Assembly: GCF_009617575.1 (NCBI RefSeq)
Contig: NZ_WIXJ01000001.1
Location: 310,001-374,000, forward strand
DNA from: Rhodocyclus gracilis
GTDB taxonomy: Bacteria > Pseudomonadota > Gammaproteobacteria > Burkholderiales > Rhodocyclaceae
DNA: 64,000 bases
Direction: 5' to 3'
Shown: positions 12,401-18,555 of the stretch, piece after piece
How the letters are laid out: each line of letters begins with the position of its first letter
Position numbering within the stretch: the first letter of the stretch is position 1
Made by a program: the position numbers and the translations under genes
The notes under the pieces: generated by a model
Databases searched by the model: none
The model's input: the letters and a program-made list of their open reading frames with translations, nothing else
Told to the model about the DNA's origin: nothing

Positions 12401-12854
12401 GATCGTAAACACGCGGCCGCCCCGTCTCCGCCGAAACGCTGCCATCGTCTCGCCGCGTCCCGGCGAGCCTGGGCAATTGCAAGCTGTAGGTTTTGGGCAG
12501 GTGCCGTTTGGCCGTGCGGATCTGCTCTTCGATCAGGTAAAAGTTGTCGAGCAGCCACTCGCCAGCTGGCGTGATGAGACGGTTTTCGCTGACCCCGGCG
12601 GTCAGCAGGCGGCTGACGCCGAGCAGGGCGCTCTCGTTCGCCGCCAGCCGCGCGAGCAACTGGTCGGGCGCGGCGCCAGCCGCCAGCGCATGCGTCGCCG
12701 CCAGCGCCCGGCCGTGCTGCTCCATCTGGTCGGCGCTGAACAGCTCCGCGCGCAGCGGGGCTTCTTCGACGACGGAGATGCGCGGCAGATTGCGCCGGAG
12801 CAGCTGTAGCTTCAACCGCCGCAGATGCTCGCCGAGACTCGTTCCGGTATCCAC
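3486..12854 (-). CDS. ndvB: cyclic beta-1,2-glucan synthase (NdvB/Cgs type), 3122 residues
   Basis: A giant inner-membrane enzyme that makes cyclic beta-1,2-glucan from UDP-glucose. The order of domains fits the family. First is an N-terminal cytosolic region. The GT84 glycosyltransferase follows the first membrane segments (about 430-500), with the nucleotide-sugar motif LDTDTQ near 671 and HRWIRGDW near 820. Further membrane segments lie near 905-1085. A glucoamylase-like DUF3131 region, then GH94 phosphorylase-like modules, carry GSGDWNDGMNR near 2720. The start is GTG at 12854, with GAAAGGCGG about ten bases before it. It is longer than the usual 2800-2900 residues. Two low-complexity inserts explain part of this: a Pro/Ala stretch at about 835-890 and a Glu-rich stretch at about 3030-3075 that splits the last beta-domain. 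It is monocistronic. The product normally goes to the periplasm for osmoadaptation or host interaction. Confidence 0.95.
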   Translation of the reverse strand: MDTGTSLGEHLRRLKLQLLRRNLPRISVVEEAPLRAELFSADQMEQHGRALAATHALAAGAAPDQLLARLAANESALLGVSRLLTAGVSENRLITPAGEWLLDNFYLIEEQIRTAKRHLPKTYSLQLPRLAGTRRDDGSVSAETGRPRVYDLALETVAHGDGRVDSETLIRFVAAYQSVTALKLGELWAIPIMLRLALIENLRRVSVRLSAGWLERNLADGWADRMTDAAENDPKSLILVIAEMAHSAPPMSSAFVAELARRLKGRGPALALPLTWIEQRLCETGLGIEPMVQTENQQQAADQVSISNSIGSLRVLADMDWRDFVETLSVVERTLRGDPAGVYAHMDFATRDQYRHATERIARKSRLDESEVAQAVVALARAAESRSAASPAAHVGYYLLDAGLPALERVAGVHFSAREQLCRLARRHALTSYLGAIAALTAGGSALLIAQWRGLSAPALLPPLLMDWLWPLLAVLCVLAASQWAVALVNWLATLLVEARALPKLDFSSGIPDAARTLVVVPTLLSGAAAIEELVEALEVRYLANRDERLHFALLTDFCDASQETLPDDAALVSLARRRIEELNEKYGGAGPAGRHDLFFLFHRPRQWNPHERLWMGYERKRGKIADLNALLRAVPPATVLDARRAAPASRFAQVVGDTRRLSQIRYVITLDTDTQLPRDAARQFVGAMAHPLNRPRLDPARRRVVAGYGILQPRVAVSLPGTNRSRYARLYGGEPGIDPYTRAVSDVYQDVFGEGSFIGKGIYDVDAFETVLGGRLPENRVLSHDLLEGCYARAGLLSDVELYEDFPARYATDVRRRHRWIRGDWQLTGWLWPRVPVRGTPPVPQVTHSPGVPSAPRALPTAAEAVANSADDPEPPPQSGAEEAGRNPLSVLSRWKLFDNLRRSLVSLSLTLLLVLGWGLLPAPLLWAVSLLAVVLLPAVLAVCVEVLQKPHEVLLRQHLAGVSRAASRRLLQLGFEIACWPFEAYFSVDAILRSLWRTQVSHRRVLEWTPSGTPEAGGPRTRAGELRRTYCAMAVSPLLAFATAAALLRWAPFALFVAAPVLLAWLTAPLLASWISRPLGRRETPLNPAQTLFLRALARRTWAFFENFVGEDDHWLPPDNFQEYRVASIAHRTSPTNIGLALLANLAAYDFGYLAAGPLLQRTGNTLQTLDALERYRGHFFNWYNTQTLQALQPRYISTVDSGNLAGHLLTLRAGLLALADDPIVSPALLAGLLDTSEILADSLSGVGGRAAACLHAVRQSLLGAIAAALIRPQSLPRLRHELQTLAAHADELLVLALARQAGGGATLAGDETVAWAQALLRQLSEALAELDWLAPWLALPPEPEGLDAVLVDIVSGADAGTGETASAIGSAPHPAGHSPASAGNLLDTAPSLRTLATLDARLGPRMAQHLAASTLTSAQRVWLADLEGLLVLASARARERMGRLDALVRHAGELASIDYDFLYDTTRHLLSIGYNVDEHRADKSYYDLLASEARLCSFVAIAQGTLPQENWFALGRLLAGTSGEPVLLSWSGSMFEYLMPLLVMPTYDNTLLDQTCKAAVARQIDYGVRRGVPWGMSESGYNTVDMHLNYQYRAFGVPGLGLKRGLAEDLVIAPYASALALMVAPEAACLNLQRLSSEGFLGRFGFFEAIDYTPARQRRGQSRVVVRSFMAHHQGMSLLALAYQVLQRPMQRRFESDRRFQAVMLLLQERIPKATALFSPILHLSEARSMPVSAQPALRVFTSPETPAPEVQLLSNGRYHVMISQAGGGYSRWRDLAVSRWREDGTRDHWGSFCYLREISGDTLGALWSTTHQPVLQPCASATAVFSEGRAEFRRHDAVALGSGDFETHTDIVVSPEDDIELRRVRVTNRSRKHREIEVTSYSEVVLASPASDFLHPAFSNLFVQTEIVPEHRAIVCTRRPRAREEQPPWMLHLVAVHGADCDEASYETDRARFIGRGRSAERPLAMDSAAPLSGSAGSVLDPVVAIRHRLRLDPEQTATIDLVFGVAESRAQALCLIEKYQDRHLADRVFDLTWTHSQAVLWQLNASEADAVLYTRLASAIVYAGPALRADAAVLIKNRRGQSGLWSYAISGDLPIVLLQIGDAANIELVRQLVQAHAYWRLKGLVVDLVIWNEDHAGYRQRLQDQIMGMIASGMEASVIDRPGGIFARSAEHISSEDRLLLHSVARAVICDHRGTLAEQLDHRTSTLPLPPRFVATRALTVSGAGEYAPPPVTGEAAALILCNGLGGFSPDGREYRIALPPGQTTPMPWANVIANPDFGTVISESGSAYTFGENAHEYRLTPWDNDPVGDSSGEALYLRDEESGQFWSPTPLPAAGPAAYRVRHGFGYSVFATCVDGIDSELLVFVAIDAGVKFSALRVRNVSGRPRRLSATGYVEWVLGDVRGKSAMHISTFLDTDTGAVLAGNPFNPEFAGLVAFFDVDAPVRTVSGDRREFIGRNGSLRDPAALHRSRLSGRVGAGLDPCAALQLVFELPAGQERTFIFRLGVASSADEARVLVRRFRGAAAADAAREAVARFWRQTLGVMRIETPEPSVDVLANGWLLYQTLACRVWARSGYYQSGGAFGFRDQLQDVMALIDADPPRVRQHLLLCASRQFQEGDVQHWWHPPAGRGVRTHCSDDFLWLPLAVCRYVEGSGDGAILDEAVGFLEGRSVNPDDDSYYDLPGRSAEVASLYEHCLRAIRHGVRLGAHGLPLMGSGDWNDGMNRVGIHGKGESVWLGFFLCYVLAGFAQLADRRGDTRVADECRSDGARLRDSLEQNAWDGQWYRRAYFDDGTPLGSATNVECRIDSIAQSWSVLSALSPFNPAATGAPGAWAEGAAAAPGVSALSRRRARQAMQAVDEHLVRRHDGLILLLDPPFDSSALDPGYIRGYVPGVRENGGQYTHGAIWAAMAFAALGDGERAWELLHFINPVNHALTPGAVARYKAEPYVVAADVYAAEPHVGRAGWSWYTGSAGWLYRLITESLLGVRRLGDVLHIAPCLPADWPSFSVSYRFGTATYWVQVTQQSEAAPALDGAAAAPVARPVSRPVADASVEDTQVEEDRREEARQEETQHAEAWVEEIRLDGAVLATRNVALCDDGREHCVEVRVRRGVVTLQR

Positions 12855-13080
12855 TTCGGCCGCCTTTCAGGAAGGTTTGCCGAGCGACCGGGCATGGCCC
12901 CGCGACGCCCGGCGGCAAGGCGCAGAGCGTCACCCCCTTGCGCCGACGCGGACACACGCCGGCGGTCGCCCCGACGATGGCGGGAAACACGGGGAGGGCC
13001 GACACCGCTGGTACCGGTGCCGAAAACCGCCGACGCCACCGCACCGCGCCGAACGGCGTGTGCGGCAGCCTTTCAGGACG

Positions 13081-13305
13081 TCAGGGCGTGTGCGGCGGGA
13101 AGAGATCCTTGTTGCGCGCCTCGAAGCCCTTGATCTGCTCCTCGGCCTCTTCGCGGGTGATGCCGTAGCTCTCCTGCAATTTGCCGGAAAGTTCGGTGCG
13201 CTTGCCGGCGATCACATCGAGATGATCGTCCGTCAGTTTTCCCCAGCGGGCGCGGACCTTGCCGCGAAATTGCTTCCAGTTGCCTGCAACGATGTCCCAG
13301 TTCAT
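13081..13305 (-). CDS. CsbD-family stress protein
   Basis: A 74-residue hydrophilic protein with the CsbD pattern: MNWDIVAGNWKQFRGKVRARWGKL at the start, DDHLDVIAGKR in the middle, and YGITREEAEEQIKGFE near the end. CsbD proteins are abundant small general-stress proteins of unknown biochemical role. The ATG at 13305 is chosen because AAGGAGTT lies six bases before it; a TTG two codons upstream has no better signal. It is followed upstream by the DUF883 gene, which begins on the same strand 384 bases away, and the two probably respond to the same stress. Confidence 0.92.
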   Translation of the reverse strand: MNWDIVAGNWKQFRGKVRARWGKLTDDHLDVIAGKRTELSGKLQESYGITREEAEEQIKGFEARNKDLFPPHTP

Positions 13306-13347
13306 GGCCAACTCCTTATGCGATCGGGGAAATGCGAAATGGCGCCT

Positions 13348-13689
13348 TCAGCGGCGGCTAAGCAGGGCGCCGATGACGACACCCGCCGCCGCCGCGACGC
13401 CCAGTACCGTCCACGGGTTGTCGACGACAAACTCCTGTGTGGCAGCGGCCGCGTGACGGGTCTTGTGCACCACCGCGTGGCGCGCTTCGTCCAGACGCAG
13501 GCGGGCGTCGTCCAGACGCTGCTCGATGCTGGCGCCGAGCGCGCCAAATTCGTCAGCACCGGCATTCGCCACTTCGCGGAGCAAGGCGTCCGCGTCGGCG
13601 ACGACGCCTTGTAGATCGCCCAGAAGCTTGGCCTTCTTGCTATCGACCGGGCGGTGGCCGGCCTTCGTTTCGCTAAGCGCGGTAGTCAT
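13348..13689 (-). CDS. DUF883 family protein (YqjD/ElaB-like)
   Basis: A 113-residue protein with the DUF883 layout. It has a long amphipathic helical region (about residues 15-88) and the conserved VVDNPWTVLGVAAAAGVVIGALLSRR at the C-terminus, which is a single membrane anchor ending in arginines. E. coli homologues YqjD and ElaB are inner-membrane proteins that bind ribosomes in stationary phase. A much longer frame extends upstream, but its codons look like antisense sequence. The ATG at 13689 has GAGGAGT about eight bases before it, which fixes the start. It ends 42 bases before the csbD-like start. Confidence 0.92.
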   Translation of the reverse strand: MTTALSETKAGHRPVDSKKAKLLGDLQGVVADADALLREVANAGADEFGALGASIEQRLDDARLRLDEARHAVVHKTRHAAAATQEFVVDNPWTVLGVAAAAGVVIGALLSRR

Positions 13690-13938
13690 CGTGCGTACTC
13701 CTCGTAATGGGGCCGATGCGCCAGGCGGGGCGTCGGCGGCGTGCTGCACAGCCACGCCTCGGAGGAGCATCGTCGCGCCCGCCGGGGCGATGGGTCTGTA
13801 CGGCAGCGAACACAGCACACGGGCCCGGCGAAGTGCGCTGGCGCACAGACATGTGGCAGCGCCGGCGCCAGCATGCCAAAAGCACACCACCCGCAGCACC
13901 TCAGTCTGCTGCACTCTCAGGAAATGGAGGAAAACCGA

Positions 13939-14103
13939 ATGCTCAACTACGCCATCACGTTTTTTGTCATCGCGCTGATTGCCGCGCTTTTTGGCTTTAC
14001 CGGCATCGCCGCTGGCGCCGTCGAGATCGCGCGCGTTCTCTTCATCGTCTTCGTCGTGCTCTTTCTCGCCTCGCTCGTCGTCGGCGTGACACGACGCAAG
14101 TAA
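13939..14103 (+). CDS. DUF1328 (YtjA/UPF0391) small membrane protein
   Basis: A 54-residue protein with two membrane segments, beginning [20 protein letters not shown] and ending VVGVTRRK, which is the DUF1328 signature. The start is set by GGAGG at 13926-13930, eight bases before the ATG. An open frame extends upstream but has no ribosome binding site. Family members are small inner-membrane stress-responsive proteins of unknown function and commonly lie near CsbD and DUF883 genes, as here. A strong GC hairpin follows the stop directly. Confidence 0.9.
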   Translation: MLNYAITFFVIALIAALFGFTGIAAGAVEIARVLFIVFVVLFLASLVVGVTRRK

Positions 14104-14127
14104 GCCCCCGGCCGCAAGGCCGGGGGC
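14104..14127. terminator. strong GC hairpin between converging genes
   Basis: A perfect 10-base stem (14104-14113 with 14118-14127) closed by a GCAA tetraloop sits directly after the DUF1328 stop and 27 bases from the stop of the converging glycine-zipper gene. There is no T-run on either side, so it may end transcription in both directions weakly or protect the mRNA 3' end instead. Confidence 0.5.
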
Positions 14128-14153
14128 GGCTCCGCGGAGCGGCTCGTGCGACC

Positions 14154-14369
14154 TTACTTGCCGACCTCGTGGCCGATGACGCCGCCGACGGCCGCGCCGC
14201 CGACCGTGCCCAGCGCGCCACCGCCGGTGAGGATGGCACCGCCGACGGCACCGGCGCCGGCACCGATAGCGGTGTCTTTCTCTTGCCGCGTCATGCCGGA
14301 ACACGCGGCAAGGCTGCTGACCACGAGCAGGCTCGTCAGGATGCGGGTCGTAACACTCAATGTCTTCAT
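14154..14369 (-). CDS. glycine-zipper outer-membrane lipoprotein
   Basis: A 71-residue precursor. It has a basic N-terminus, a hydrophobic core and the lipobox SLAAC, so Cys23 would be lipidated. The mature part is short (SGMTRQEKDTAIGAG) and then becomes a Gly-rich segment with GxxxG spacing (GAGAGAVGGAILTGGGALG). It matches the glycine-zipper 2TM / YMGG-like lipoproteins of proteobacterial envelopes, which are stress-related but without a fixed function. It is likely outer-membrane because the residue after Cys is Ser rather than Asp. It sits 61 bases downstream of the Cys-pair repeat protein and may share its transcript. Confidence 0.85.
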   Translation of the reverse strand: MKTLSVTTRILTSLLVVSSLAACSGMTRQEKDTAIGAGAGAVGGAILTGGGALGTVGGAAVGGVIGHEVGK

Positions 14370-14430
14370 GGAAGTGACTCCTCGATGCGACAACAGGTTG
14401 GCCGGCGACGGATGCCGCGCGACCGATCGG

Positions 14431-15045
14431 CTACGGCTGACCGAGCGCGGCCTTGGCACGCTCCAGACAGTGCTGCTTTGCTTCGCCGGCGTAGACATCG
14501 CACTTTTCGCGGGCGACGCTGTACTGCGCTTCACGCTTGTCGATGTTGGCCTCGCGGCGCGCCTGATTGGCCGTGCTGCTGGCCTCCTGATGCGCGGTCG
14601 CCGCTTTTTCGTCGGCAAGATCGTTGGCGTCGCCCGTCGTCAGTTGCGCGCGGGCTTCCGCGCGGGCGGTGATACGCGCGGCCTTGGCTTCCTTCACGCA
14701 CACATCGCGGGCGTTGCCGGCACGGTCGTCGCAGCGCTGCTGCGCCACGCCGTAGGCGGCTTCGGCGCGGGCGACGCCGAGCGTGTAGCGCGCCTGACGT
14801 GACGGGTTGTCGCGCAGATCGAGTTCGGCCCGCGCGATTTTTGCCTTGCCGGCGGCCTCGGCCCGACAGATATCGTTGGCGTTGCCGGAGAGCGATGCGC
14901 AGTGCGCCTTCGCCGCCTTGTAGTCGGCAGCGAGCGCGTCGCGGCCAGCCCGATACTCGTCACGCGACAAGGTTTGCGCCATCGCGCCCGCCCCCTGCAC
15001 GACGCAAAAAGCAATGACGATGAGCTTGATCGGATGAGTCATCAT
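14431..15045 (-). CDS. periplasmic Cys-pair repeat protein of unknown function
   Basis: A 204-residue protein with a likely signal peptide (hydrophobic 8-20, cleavage near AMAQ24). The mature part is highly helical and repetitive: three units each carry a Cys-x10-Cys pair (CASLSGNANDIC at 49-60, CDDRAGNARDVC, CDVYAGEAKQHC). Each is followed by an Ala/Lys/Glu-rich helix. The pairs probably form disulfides in the periplasm. Similar proteins occur in other Betaproteobacteria as hypotheticals. The ATG at 15045 has GAGGAGG eight bases upstream; a second ATG follows immediately. The gene faces away from the Crp-type regulator at 15299, so the 253 bases between them probably hold both promoters. Confidence 0.75.
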   Translation of the reverse strand: MMTHPIKLIVIAFCVVQGAGAMAQTLSRDEYRAGRDALAADYKAAKAHCASLSGNANDICRAEAAGKAKIARAELDLRDNPSRQARYTLGVARAEAAYGVAQQRCDDRAGNARDVCVKEAKAARITARAEARAQLTTGDANDLADEKAATAHQEASSTANQARREANIDKREAQYSVAREKCDVYAGEAKQHCLERAKAALGQP

Positions 15046-15298
15046 GCAAAATCCTCCTCACTGAAACGCGCCGGCTGGCACGGTCAGGCAGAGCGTGGCG
15101 GCGAAGCGGCGGAAGGTCTGTTCGCTGACGTACGCTCGACGCGAGGAGCGGCAAAGCAGGCAAAAAAGCGCGCCCGACTCCCCGGAATCAGGGATAGCGA
15201 GCGCGCCAGCGAGCGGCCACAATGGGAGCGAACGCGGCGCGGCAGCGGCGACCGAGCGCCGTTCAGGAACGCCAGGCACGCTCACCGGAGACACGCGC

Positions 15299-16039
15299 AT
15301 GCTCTGCCCGCATTCCCCGCAGCAGAACCATCTCATCCGTGCCCTGCCGCCGGAAGAAGGCGTCCGCCTGACCGCGCATCTCGAACTCGTGCCGATGCCG
15401 CTTGGCCACGTGCTCTACGAATCGGGCGTCAAAATGCGGCATGTCTACTTCCCGACCACCGCCATCGTTTCCCTGCTCTACGTTCTGGAAGACGGCGCCT
15501 CGGCCGAAATCGCCGTCGTCGGCAACGAAGGCATCGTCGGCGTCGCCATTTTCATGGGCGGCGACGCCATGCCCAATCGCGCGGTCGTGCAAAGCGCCGG
15601 GCATGCCTACCGCCTGCCGGGGCAACTGCTGATGCAGGAATTCAACCGCTCCGGCGGGCGCCGTAGCGGCGCGCTGCACCATCTGCTGCTGCGCTACACC
15701 CAGGCGCTGATCACGCAAATGGCGCAAACCGCCGTCTGCAACCGCCACCACACGCTCGATCAGCAACTCTGCCGCTGGCTCCTCCTGAGCCTTGACCGGC
15801 TGCCGACGAATGAGCTGACGATGACGCAAGAGCTGATCGCCAACATGCTCGGCGTACGCCGCGAAGGCGTTACCGAAGCCGCCGGTAACCTGCAACGCGC
15901 CGGCCTCATCACCTACCACCGCGGCCACATCACCGTGCTCGACCGGGCGCGGCTGGAAGCGCGCACCTGCGAGTGCTACGCCGTCGTCAACAAGGAGTAC
16001 GAGCGGCTGCTGCCCACGCGGACGCCGCTCCGCACGTAG
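15299..16039 (+). CDS. Crp/Fnr-family transcriptional regulator
   Basis: A 246-residue regulator. The N-terminal cyclic-nucleotide-binding beta-roll begins near residue 10, with LGHVLYESG and YFPTTAIVSLLYVLEDG. A long dimer helix follows, then a C-terminal winged helix (MTQELIANMLGVRREGVTEAAGNLQRAG) as recognition helix. The N-terminus has no Fnr-type Cys cluster and the cNMP-contact Arg is not evident, so the signal is unknown. This subtype (YFPTTAIVS) is common near small stress-protein genes in Proteobacteria. The ATG at 15299 is preceded by CGGAG. It may control the divergent cluster 13081-15045; this is inferred from position only. Confidence 0.88.
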   Translation: MLCPHSPQQNHLIRALPPEEGVRLTAHLELVPMPLGHVLYESGVKMRHVYFPTTAIVSLLYVLEDGASAEIAVVGNEGIVGVAIFMGGDAMPNRAVVQSAGHAYRLPGQLLMQEFNRSGGRRSGALHHLLLRYTQALITQMAQTAVCNRHHTLDQQLCRWLLLSLDRLPTNELTMTQELIANMLGVRREGVTEAAGNLQRAGLITYHRGHITVLDRARLEARTCECYAVVNKEYERLLPTRTPLRT

Positions 16040-16170
16040 TAAACCGACCCCGCCGCCGCCAGCACGAACGGCCACCGGCGCTGCCCGCCTACCCGACAAA
16101 CCGTACCCCCGCACGCGCACGGCATGTTATACATACGCCCATTTCTCAACGACAGGGGTGGCGTACCTCC

Positions 16171-16863
16171 ATGAGCAAACCTGACAATTCCGTCGTCTTC
16201 GGCACCGAGGACATCCTCCTCAGCCTGTGCAATTCCGTGACGCGGGTGCTCTCCGTCGCCACGCAAAGCCAGCTGCGCTTTTCCGGCATGGTGCAGCGCA
16301 TCAGCAAAACCTGCCTGAAGCCCGACATCGGCTGTTTCGTCCTCTTCGACGGCGGTTTTTCCGGCCTGGTCGTCATCAACTTCTCGGCACCGGCGGCGAT
16401 GGAGCTATACGAAACCTACATGCTGACGATGGGCATGGCGAAAGAAGAACTGGCGACCTCGTATACGGCAGACGAAGTCAGCAACGTCATGGGTGAACTG
16501 ATGAACCAGATCGTCGGCGATTTCACCGGCAAGGTCGCCCGCGAACTGCAAACCCACATCACGCAGAACCAGCCGAAGATGCTGGTGCTCAACAAGCAGG
16601 TCATGCTCTCCGTCGACACCAACCTCGACGCCCCGGAGTCGCGCCGCGTCACCTTCTACACCGCGCGCAACAACATCTTCTATCTTGAGCTGGCGATCGA
16701 CCGCACCGAATTCATCAAACTCGTCGATTTCAAGGCGCCCGACGCCCCGGACCCCGACGCCCTGATCGACGCCGCATGCGCCGGTGCCCCCGCCAGCACG
16801 CCGGCCGCAGCGGTAAGCGCGCCGAGTGACCACTCCGACCTGCTCGATTCCCTCGGCATGTGA
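16171..16863 (+). CDS. DUF3334 family protein (CheX-like fold suspected)
   Basis: A 230-residue cytosolic protein. It has the conserved DUF3334 stretches TEDILLSLCNSVTRVLS, KTCLKPDIGCFVLFDGGFSGLVVIN, DEVSNVMGELMNQIVGDFTGKV and RRVTFYTARNNIFYLELAIDRTEF. The E-x2-N-x-M-G-E-L-x-N pattern resembles CheX/CheC phosphatases, so a signalling role is possible, but I know of no experimental proof. The last 40 residues are an Ala/Pro-rich tail. The ATG at 16171 matches the conserved family N-terminus; the ribosome site is weak (AGGGGTGG 13 bases before). It stands alone, with a 131-base gap from the regulator upstream. Confidence 0.88.
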   Translation: MSKPDNSVVFGTEDILLSLCNSVTRVLSVATQSQLRFSGMVQRISKTCLKPDIGCFVLFDGGFSGLVVINFSAPAAMELYETYMLTMGMAKEELATSYTADEVSNVMGELMNQIVGDFTGKVARELQTHITQNQPKMLVLNKQVMLSVDTNLDAPESRRVTFYTARNNIFYLELAIDRTEFIKLVDFKAPDAPDPDALIDAACAGAPASTPAAAVSAPSDHSDLLDSLGM

Positions 16864-16923
16864 TCGTCCCGGCGTCGCCGTCTCCCGCACGGCGACGCGC
16901 CGCCCGGCTACAGAACGTCAGCC

Positions 16924-18330
16924 CTAAGCCGAAACGCTGATAGTGCCGCCGACGTTGCCCGTGTCGACCGACACGCCGCCAGCCTCGGCAAAGGCCCCGG
17001 CACCGCCCGCAAACGCAGCGGCGCTTTCAGCCCCCGCCGCGCTCGTTACCGCCAGACCGCTCGCCTCACTGCCCGCCGACACACTCTGCCCGCCAGCGTT
17101 ATCCGCGAGCGTTGCCGTGACGGAGATACTGGTGCCCTGACGCCCCGCTTCGACGAGCGAGTGTTCCAGACTCGCCAGGGCGCGCTCGCTTTCCTTAAGG
17201 TCCTTGTTGCTGCTCGCCACCTTGCTTTTCAACATGGCGATGGCTGCGCGCAGGGCTTTGCGGGCTTCTTCCAGCGCCGCTTTCAGCGCCTTGTTGGCCG
17301 ATTTTTCGTCTTCCCCGCCCGCCGCAGTCGTTTCGCCCGATCCTTTCGCCTGAGCGTTCGCGCCATTCGCGTCCTTCGGGTTGGACGGCGAGGCTTGTCC
17401 CGCTGTTGCCGTACCAGCAGCCGATGACGCCGGAGCCGGCGTCGCGCCTGTGGCAGCGGCGGTTGCCGTCGCACCCGCGGCGGCAGCACCGCCAGCCCCT
17501 GCCGCCGCCGGCAACGCGCTAGATTCATCGGCCCCCGTCGCGGTGGCTGACGAACGCTCGGGCGACGCCGCCGCGCGCTCGGTACGCGCCGCTTCGTCGC
17601 TCGGCGTCACGGCATTGGCCGAAGCGGCGGCCGCGTCACTGGCGGTAGCGCTGGGCGCGGCGGCCGCTGGCGCTACCGCAGTCGCACTACTCGCGCCATT
17701 CGCGCCATTCGCGCCATTCGTGCCATCCACGCCACTCGCTACATTCGCTGCAATCGCCGAATCAGCGCCGCCCGCTGTCCCGGACTCGCCACCACCGCTC
17801 GCCACGCTGCTCGCAGCGGCAGCCCCCACGCCCAGCGAAGGAGCGGGAGTTCTGGCGCCGCCGCTGAGCGTTGCGCCCAAGGCCGACAACTGCTTGGCGA
17901 TGTCTTTCAACTGCGCGGCGAGGGCTTTGGCTTGCTCCGGCGAAGCGCCGACCAGCATCTGCTTGAGCATGTCGAGACGGCTTTTCAGCATCGCCGCCTT
18001 TTGCGCGGCGGCCTGTTTCGCCGACACCCGTGCCGACGGCATTGCGCGCAGCTTCTCCAGCACGGCCTGCATGTTGCCGATCTGCTTGACCTGCGCCTGC
18101 AACGCCCGCTGCGCGGCATCCGAGAGATGAACGGTCGTACTCGCCAGCGGCGTCCACGCCAGCTGCATCGCCGCTTGGGCGCTGGTCTGGGCGCTGTCTT
18201 CCGCGCCGCCGGCAGTTGGCGCGCGCGCGCCCTTGCCGGCCGTTCCGTCGGCGTTCGCCGGACGTGCCGCGGAGGCGTCCGCCGCCGTCAATTCAGACGT
18301 TGGCAAGCGGCTGGCAGAGTCAATTCGCAT
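16924..18330 (-). CDS. Ala/Ser-rich low-complexity protein with two coiled-coil regions, unknown function
   Basis: A 468-residue protein with no signal peptide or membrane segment. Residues about 65-155 are helical and charged (QAVLEKLRAMPSARVSAKQ, MLKSRLDMLKQMLVGASPEQAKAL). A long Ala/Gly/Ser/Thr-rich middle includes tandem NGA triplets. A second helical block (KALKAALEEARKALRAAIAMLK) leads into a Gly/Ser/Val-rich end finishing TISVSA. Third-position GC remains very high, which supports coding. I do not recognise the family. The layout (two helical pairs separated by a spacer) suggests a structural or secreted filament-associated protein, but this is only a description. Confidence 0.65.
   Translation of the reverse strand: MRIDSASRLPTSELTAADASAARPANADGTAGKGARAPTAGGAEDSAQTSAQAAMQLAWTPLASTTVHLSDAAQRALQAQVKQIGNMQAVLEKLRAMPSARVSAKQAAAQKAAMLKSRLDMLKQMLVGASPEQAKALAAQLKDIAKQLSALGATLSGGARTPAPSLGVGAAAASSVASGGGESGTAGGADSAIAANVASGVDGTNGANGANGASSATAVAPAAAAPSATASDAAAASANAVTPSDEAARTERAAASPERSSATATGADESSALPAAAGAGGAAAAGATATAAATGATPAPASSAAGTATAGQASPSNPKDANGANAQAKGSGETTAAGGEDEKSANKALKAALEEARKALRAAIAMLKSKVASSNKDLKESERALASLEHSLVEAGRQGTSISVTATLADNAGGQSVSAGSEASGLAVTSAAGAESAAAFAGGAGAFAEAGGVSVDTGNVGGTISVSA
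17692..17727. repeat. 9-base tandem repeat inside the Ala-rich gene
   Basis: Three exact copies of CGCGCCATT (17692-17700, 17701-17709, 17710-17718) are followed by one degenerate copy. On the coding (minus) strand it gives Asn-Gly-Ala triplets. The period is a multiple of three, so copy-number change by slippage keeps the frame and only lengthens or shortens the spacer. Confidence 0.9.
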
Positions 18331-18555
18331 GGCGCACCCCGATCAATGATTAACATTTATTAACATCGGCCGTTTCGGTGGATTCTTGAATGCGGCGAGC
18401 GAAGCAGCAGCGCCGCCGGGCGCGAGGCCGCAGCCCACGGCAGCGCGGCAAAACGGGAATGTCGCTGCCTGTTGTCAGCGTAGGCACACTGGGCCATCAT
18501 GGCTCCCGGAACAGCTGCCTACGTTCCGCCGACAATTCAACGAGAGGATAAAACC

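Noticed and set aside
13741-13938. Upstream extension of the DUF1328 gene
   Set aside because: The frame is open for 66 more codons but has no ribosome site, while GGAGG directly precedes the ATG at 13939 and the protein family starts there.
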